Source: Pseudanabaena sp. CAN_BIN31
Lineage (GTDB): Bacteria > Cyanobacteriota > Cyanobacteriia > Pseudanabaenales > Pseudanabaenaceae
Length of the DNA stretch: 9,039 nucleotides
Assembly (NCBI GenBank): GCA_026785865.1
Contig: JAJAZG010000057.1
Span: 1 to 9,039 of the forward strand
Direction: 5' to 3'
Numbering within the stretch: the first letter of the stretch is position 1; each line of letters starts with the position of its first letter. This document shows positions 6,672-9,039 of the stretch, piece by piece. The translations under genes were made by a program, and so were the position numbers. The notes beneath the pieces are model-generated. The model made no database searches and had not been told where the DNA came from. It saw only the letters and a program-made list of their open reading frames with translations.

Positions 6672-6728
6672 CAAAAGCCCAAAAGCTATGGCGATCGCTG
6701 CGCGTGCGTCATAGCTTTTGGGCTTTTG
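6672..6728 (+). terminator. Hairpin after the linker gene (shared-core palindrome, copy 3)
   Basis: Arms 6672-6690 and 6710-6728 pair over 19 bp (CAAAAGCCCAAAAGCTATG and complement), with three further pairs inside (6691-6693 with 6707-6709, one G-T). The left half of the core reads GCGATCGC, a HIP1 octamer, where copy 2 has GCGCACGC. The inner stem is therefore partly broken. It starts four bases after the linker stop and is the likely end of that transcript. Confidence 0.75.
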
Positions 6729-6780
6729 CTACTTAACTAGAAAGAGAGGCAACGCATTGCCTCTCTTTTTAGTTAAGTAG
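6729..6780. terminator. Second, directly abutting 52-nt hairpin
   Basis: Arms 6729-6752 and 6757-6780 pair over 24 bp with a single G-T, around the loop CGCA. The GC-rich part AAAGAGAGGCAA/TTGCCTCTCTTT is followed by TT, then by the outer arm AGTTAAGTAG. It begins on the base after the preceding hairpin ends, giving a double-hairpin block like the one at 1868-1965. Confidence 0.75.
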
Positions 6781-6821
6781 CGTTGATATGTAATTTTAAC
6801 TAACGTGAGTGGGAAGTCCCG

Positions 6822-6846
6822 CGCTTTACCTGTACTCAGGTGAGCG
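6822..6846 (+). repeat. Left-end subterminal hairpin of the tnpB element
   Basis: CGCT (6822-6825) and ACCTG (6828-6832) pair with CAGGT (6837-6841) and AGCG (6843-6846). There is a TACT loop and an unequal internal bulge (TT against G). Imperfect hairpins with a bulge near the left end are what TnpA recognises in this family. The adjoining GGGAAGTCCC (6811-6820) is a smaller palindrome. Confidence 0.65.
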
Positions 6847-6872
6847 ACAGCGAATCAATACTTCTCTGTATA

Positions 6873-6881
6873 TGTTATAGT
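6873..6881 (+). promoter_or_regulatory. Possible extended -10 promoter for tnpB
   Basis: TGTTATAGT at 6873-6881 fits an extended -10 element (TGn-TATAnT), 28 bases before the tnpB start. No good -35 is visible at the expected distance. There is no clear Shine-Dalgarno sequence before ATG 6909. Confidence 0.35.
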
Positions 6882-6908
6882 CTTATCAGTATTCGGTATT
6901 CTTGATAA

Positions 6909-8102
6909 ATGTATAAAGCGTATAAATATAGAATCTATCCAACAAGTGAGCAAGAAACCTTGCTTGCAAAGTCTTTTGGCTGTGCGCGATGGTTCTGGAA
7001 TTATGCTTTGAATCTTTGTCAAGAGACATATAAGAATACTGGAAAGGGACTGACTAGAGGGTGTATACAGGGTTTATTACCTAATCTCAAGAAAGAGTTT
7101 GAATGGCTGAAAGATCCTTATTCTCAATGTCTACAAGTCGTAGCATTGAATCTATCGACAGCCTACAAAAACTTTTTCGATAAACGTGCCATGCCGCCAA
7201 AATTCAAATCTAAGCAGGGTAGGCAGTCGATTAGTTATCCCCAAAATGTCAAGTTTGAAGATGACTATATCAATCTACCTAAGATTGGTTTAGTGCATTG
7301 CAAACTACATAGAACTTTTGACGGAACTATTAAAACTGTCACAGTGTCTCGTAATCCTGATGGCAAATACTTTGTTTCTGTTTTGATTGATGATGGCAAA
7401 GCTCAAGTTGAATCAGTACCAATCGATAAATCAGTTGGACTTGATGTTGGACTAACTCACTTTGTAATTACCAGTGATGGCTCAAAGTTTGACAACCCTA
7501 GATTCTTTATCAAGCATCAAAGAAACCTAAAACGGAAACAGCAAAAGCTCTCAAAGAAAAAGAAAGGTAGCAACAATCGCATTAAAGCAAGATTGAAAGT
7601 GGCAAAAGTTCACTCTAAAATTGCTAGATGCCGTGAAGATTTTCTGCACAAACTATCCCGCAAGGTAGTAAACGAAAACCAAGTTATTGCAGTAGAAAAT
7701 CTAAATATCAAAGGTATGGTACGGAATCATAATCTAGCCAAAGCGATAAGTGATGTTGGTTGGGGGATGTTTCTAACAATGCTTAAATACAAGGCTGAGA
7801 GTGAAGGAAAGATCTATATCGAGATTGATCGATGGTTTCCTTCATCCAAGACTTGCCATGTTTGCCTAAATCGAGTTGGTAATTTGCCTCTTGACGTTAG
7901 AGCATGGACTTGTAAGCATTGTGGTACGCACCATGACCGTGATGTAAACGCGGCAATCAATATAAGAAATGAAGCCTTGCGGATTCTGGCGTTAGGAACT
8001 AGCGCTTCTGCTTGTGGAGGGGGTGTAAGTCGCTCTGGTAAGATTTCGGTCTTGCTAGACGCTGTTCCCGTTGAGACAAGAAGCCAGCACTGTACCGCCT
8101 AA
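6909..8102 (+). CDS. tnpB: TnpB, RNA-guided nuclease of IS200/IS605 elements (OrfB)
   Basis: The protein is 397 residues, full length for TnpB, and appears intact. It begins MYKAYKYRIYP, the usual N-terminal helix-turn-helix/OrfB start. The split RuvC nuclease centre is complete: Asp179 in SVGLDVGLTHF, Glu263 in IAVENLNIKGM and the acidic DRDVNAA motif (Asp343/Asp345). The zinc ribbon is present with Cys316, Cys319, Cys335 and Cys338. A lysine-rich bridge segment lies at 205-232. TnpB proteins of known families are guided by an RNA made from the 3' end of their own element and cut the donor site flanked by a short motif, which helps the element persist. That role here is inferred from family. 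The stop codon falls in the loop of the right-end hairpin, so coding sequence and element end overlap. No tnpA is beside it. Confidence 0.93.
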   Translation: MYKAYKYRIYPTSEQETLLAKSFGCARWFWNYALNLCQETYKNTGKGLTRGCIQGLLPNLKKEFEWLKDPYSQCLQVVALNLSTAYKNFFDKRAMPPKFKSKQGRQSISYPQNVKFEDDYINLPKIGLVHCKLHRTFDGTIKTVTVSRNPDGKYFVSVLIDDGKAQVESVPIDKSVGLDVGLTHFVITSDGSKFDNPRFFIKHQRNLKRKQQKLSKKKKGSNNRIKARLKVAKVHSKIARCREDFLHKLSRKVVNENQVIAVENLNIKGMVRNHNLAKAISDVGWGMFLTMLKYKAESEGKIYIEIDRWFPSSKTCHVCLNRVGNLPLDVRAWTCKHCGTHHDRDVNAAINIRNEALRILALGTSASACGGGVSRSGKISVLLDAVPVETRSQHCTA

Positions 8103-8125
8103 GCGGTCAGTATCTGGTAGTTCAC
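7990..8125 (+). ncRNA. Putative omega RNA (reRNA) scaffold overlapping the 3' end of tnpB
   Basis: In characterised TnpB systems the guide RNA scaffold covers the last part of tnpB and the right end, with the guide taken from sequence just beyond the element. Here the last stretch of the ORF encodes a low-complexity tail (GTSASACGGGVSRSG), typical where codons serve an RNA structure. It ends in the 8089-8111 hairpin. The start coordinate is a guess. The guide would begin at about 8126 (TAATAACTTATTGATT). Confidence 0.4.
8089..8111 (+). repeat. Right-end subterminal hairpin of the tnpB element
   Basis: ACTG (8089-8092) and ACCGC (8094-8098) pair with GCGGT (8103-8107) and CAGT (8108-8111), with one bulged T and a CTAA loop. 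The TAA stop of tnpB (8100-8102) forms three of the four loop bases. The element end at TTCAC lies 14 bases further on. Confidence 0.7.
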
Positions 8126-8135
8126 TAATAACTTA

Positions 8136-8151
8136 TTGATTAGATAATCAA
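8136..8151. promoter_or_regulatory. 16-bp palindrome upstream of the Crp-family gene
   Basis: TTGATTA-GA-TAATCAA is a perfect inverted repeat 59 bases before the regulator's start and just outside the tnpB element. Its size and symmetry fit a dimeric regulator's operator. It is neither the NtcA site (GTA-N8-TAC) nor the cAMP-CRP site, so the binding protein is unknown. Confidence 0.4.
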
Positions 8152-8160
8152 TGCTTAACC

Positions 8161-8171
8161 TGACAGTGTCA
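8161..8171. promoter_or_regulatory. 11-bp palindrome TGACA-G-TGTCA upstream of the Crp-family gene
   Basis: This short perfect inverted repeat lies ten bases after the 16-bp palindrome and 39 bases before the regulator's start. It overlaps the region where a promoter would be expected (CATATAG follows at 8178-8184). It may be an operator, possibly for autoregulation. Confidence 0.35.
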
Positions 8172-8191
8172 ATAAACATATAGGATCGTTA

Positions 8192-8242
8192 ATGCATACC
8201 TCACGCCGATATGACATATACGTTCTCAAGTTTCGATCTTAA
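8192..8242 (+). CDS. Possible 16-residue upstream ORF overlapping the regulator start
   Basis: ATG at 8192 opens a 16-codon frame ending in TAA at 8240-8242, overlapping the regulator's start (8211) in another frame. It has the better ribosome site: AGGA at 8182-8185, six bases ahead. The regulator's own ATG has none. It could couple or limit regulator translation, but so short a frame can arise by chance. Confidence 0.2.
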   Translation: MHTSRRYDIYVLKFRS

Positions 8243-8840
8243 CTCCACAACTTCTGTAACTGATTGGCGGCGATCGCTCGAAGAAATTTATCGCGGTCGC
8301 ACCATGCACACTTACAAAAGTGGACAAATTGTTCCCATGTATCCCCATGAAGTATGGGTGGTTTGTCGGGGAGTCGTCCAATTAAATACTTTGCATCCTT
8401 CAGGTGATGAAGTCCTAGTCGGATTTGCAGTCCAAGCAATGCCCTTTGGTTTACCTCTGACAAATCTAGAACCATATCAGGCGATCGCTCTATCCGATGT
8501 GGACTTGATGCGTTTCACGATTTTAGAGCTGGAGCAATCGCCACAACTCTACCAAGGAATCTTGCAACATCTCAATCGCCGTCTTCAGCAAACTGAGTCT
8601 TTACTAGCCCTAGTTAGTAACAAACGAGTAGAAGAGCGCCTCCGCCAAATTTTACTCTTACTCAAGCAAGAAGTCGGAATTCCTGTTGAAGGCGGAACTC
8701 GCTTAACTGTACGCCTCACACATCAACATCTTGCCAGTGCGATTAGCAGCACCCGCGTTACCGTCACTAGAGCAATGAAGCTATTACAAGATGAAGGTTG
8801 GCTAAAGATAGATCGCGATCGGCACATAATTCTCACATAA
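8211..8840 (+). CDS. Crp/Fnr-family transcriptional regulator
   Basis: The 209-residue protein has the two-domain layout of this family. The N-terminal beta-roll spans about residues 28-105, with GQIVPMYPHEVWVVCRGVVQ and LHPSGDEVLVGF visible. A dimerisation helix follows (about 106-140). The C-terminal winged helix-turn-helix has LTHQHLASAIS followed by STRVTVTRAMKLL (169-192), and the wing is at 193-209. The recognition helix STRVTVTR is the same type as in NtcA (GSTRVTVTR), but the beta-roll is shorter and lacks the phosphate-binding RSA motif of cAMP receptors. It also has no Fnr-type cysteine cluster, so the ligand is unknown. ATG 8211 is the only workable start, because an in-frame TAA lies at 8190-8192. 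The tnpB element sits directly upstream and may have altered its original promoter region. Targets are not predictable from the window. Confidence 0.85.
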   Translation: MTYTFSSFDLNSTTSVTDWRRSLEEIYRGRTMHTYKSGQIVPMYPHEVWVVCRGVVQLNTLHPSGDEVLVGFAVQAMPFGLPLTNLEPYQAIALSDVDLMRFTILELEQSPQLYQGILQHLNRRLQQTESLLALVSNKRVEERLRQILLLLKQEVGIPVEGGTRLTVRLTHQHLASAISSTRVTVTRAMKLLQDEGWLKIDRDRHIILT

Positions 8841-8866
8841 AAAAGGGGCGCGATGCGCCCCTTTTT
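8840..8866 (+). terminator. Intrinsic terminator of the Crp-family gene
   Basis: Arms 8840-8851 and 8855-8866 (AAAAAGGGGCGC and complement, loop GAT) form a perfect 12-bp stem ending in T5. The first base is the last base of the stop codon. The symmetric A and T tracts allow action in both directions. Confidence 0.85.
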
Positions 8867-8877
8867 ACTTGTATTAG

Positions 8878-8901
8878 AACAAGGGGCTTAAGCCCCTTGT
8901 T
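8878..8901 (-). terminator. Palindrome ending the bL25 gene
   Basis: AACAAGGGGCTTAAGCCCCTTGTT is a perfect 24-bp palindrome that directly abuts the bL25 stop on the minus strand. With the preceding hairpin it forms a double terminator in a convergent junction. The T-run on the minus-strand side is short. Confidence 0.65.
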
Positions 8902-9039
8902 TTATTTCTTGAGAATAGTAATGACAAGTGCGGTTGTATCGGTTACGGGCTTAACACCTTCAGGGTAGTTAATTTCGCTGACGTGAACACCTTTACCAAT
9001 TTCGAGTTCGGTGATGTCGATTTCAAAGCTTTCAGGAAC
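8902..9039 (-). CDS. rplY: C-terminal part of ribosomal protein bL25 (L25/CTC family)
   Basis: The minus strand is open from the right edge to TAA at 8904-8902, giving the last 45 residues. They begin VPESFEIDITELEIGKGVHV, followed by a conserved EINYPEGVKPV stretch and end in ALVITILKK. This matches the C-terminal beta domain of the long (CTC-type) bL25 proteins, where (I/V)PESxExDxxxLEIGxxxHV is characteristic. bL25 binds 5S rRNA in the large ribosomal subunit. The 5S-binding N-terminal domain lies outside the window, so completeness cannot be judged. Confidence 0.8.
   Translation of the reverse strand, partial: VPESFEIDITELEIGKGVHVSEINYPEGVKPVTDTTALVITILKK

Larger units (their letters stand above)
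6801..8125 (+). mobile_element. tnpB-only IS200/IS605-type element (IS1341-like arrangement)
   Basis: The element contains an intact tnpB flanked by one subterminal imperfect hairpin on each side (6822-6846 and 8089-8111), the usual end structure of IS200/IS605 elements. No tnpA (Y1 HUH transposase) is present, so movement would need a TnpA in trans. The ends are approximate. On the left I place the boundary after TTAAC (6796-6800), though the repeated TAAC makes 6804 equally possible. On the right I place it at TTCAC (8121-8125). No target duplication is expected. The interval has no HIP1 site, unlike most of the surrounding genes, which fits an acquired element. Confidence 0.7.

Noticed and set aside
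1868..6780. CRISPR array from the recurring palindromic repeats
   Set aside because: The repeats are kilobases apart, lie at gene ends and lack regular spacers. No cas genes are present.
6801..8125. Cas12-type effector instead of TnpB
   Set aside because: The 397-residue length, OrfB N-terminus and subterminal hairpins fit TnpB, and there is no CRISPR array or adaptation gene.
8239..8475. 78-codon minus-strand ORF within the Crp-family gene
   Set aside because: It is antisense to the regulator's beta-roll and has no supporting features.
8211..8840. Identification as NtcA
   Set aside because: The recognition helix is alike, but the beta-roll is shorter and the rest does not match NtcA as I know it. 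I kept it as a general Crp/Fnr-family regulator.

Overview
The window comes from a cyanobacterial chromosome. The evidence is thirteen exact HIP1 octamers (GCGATCGC) in 9 kb, a phycobilisome-type gene pair, and an NtcA-like Crp-family helix-turn-helix. The many GC-core palindromes with AT arms at gene ends, together with the modest GC content, would suit a Pseudanabaena-like filamentous form. The genus is a guess.

Layout from left to right: (1) the N-terminal piece of a minus-strand, membrane-anchored protein that resembles TxlA/HCF164 thioredoxin-like proteins; (2) a plus-strand GPH-family (MelB-like) sugar:cation symporter; (3) two tandem hairpins in a convergent junction; (4) a minus-strand multi-repeat membrane protein of the small-conductance mechanosensitive (TM_helix) type, with an internal 57-bp tandem duplication; (5) a 75-bp palindrome; (6) a minus-strand DrrA-type ABC ATPase with no permease beside it; (7) a 355-bp gene-free stretch; (8) a plus-strand pair made of a phycobiliprotein-fold protein without the usual bilin-binding Cys and a phycobilisome linker-domain protein, separated by a perfect 51-bp hairpin; (9) two adjacent large hairpins; (10) a tnpB-only IS200/IS605-type element with recognisable left and right subterminal hairpins; (11) a Crp/Fnr-family regulator; (12) a convergent junction with two terminators and the C-terminus of ribosomal protein bL25 on the minus strand.

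Most genes look unrelated in function. The exception is the phycobiliprotein-like and linker pair, which is best read as one small unit, perhaps a non-pigmented assembly, capping or regulatory module for phycobilisomes. The other striking theme is structural: nearly every gene end carries a long, often perfect inverted repeat. Three of these share a core (AAAAGCTrTGGCG) while their outer arms differ from site to site yet stay complementary. I see no complete new defence or biosynthetic system. The phycobiliprotein-like pair, the palindrome family and the tnpB element with its putative guide RNA deserve the closest look.
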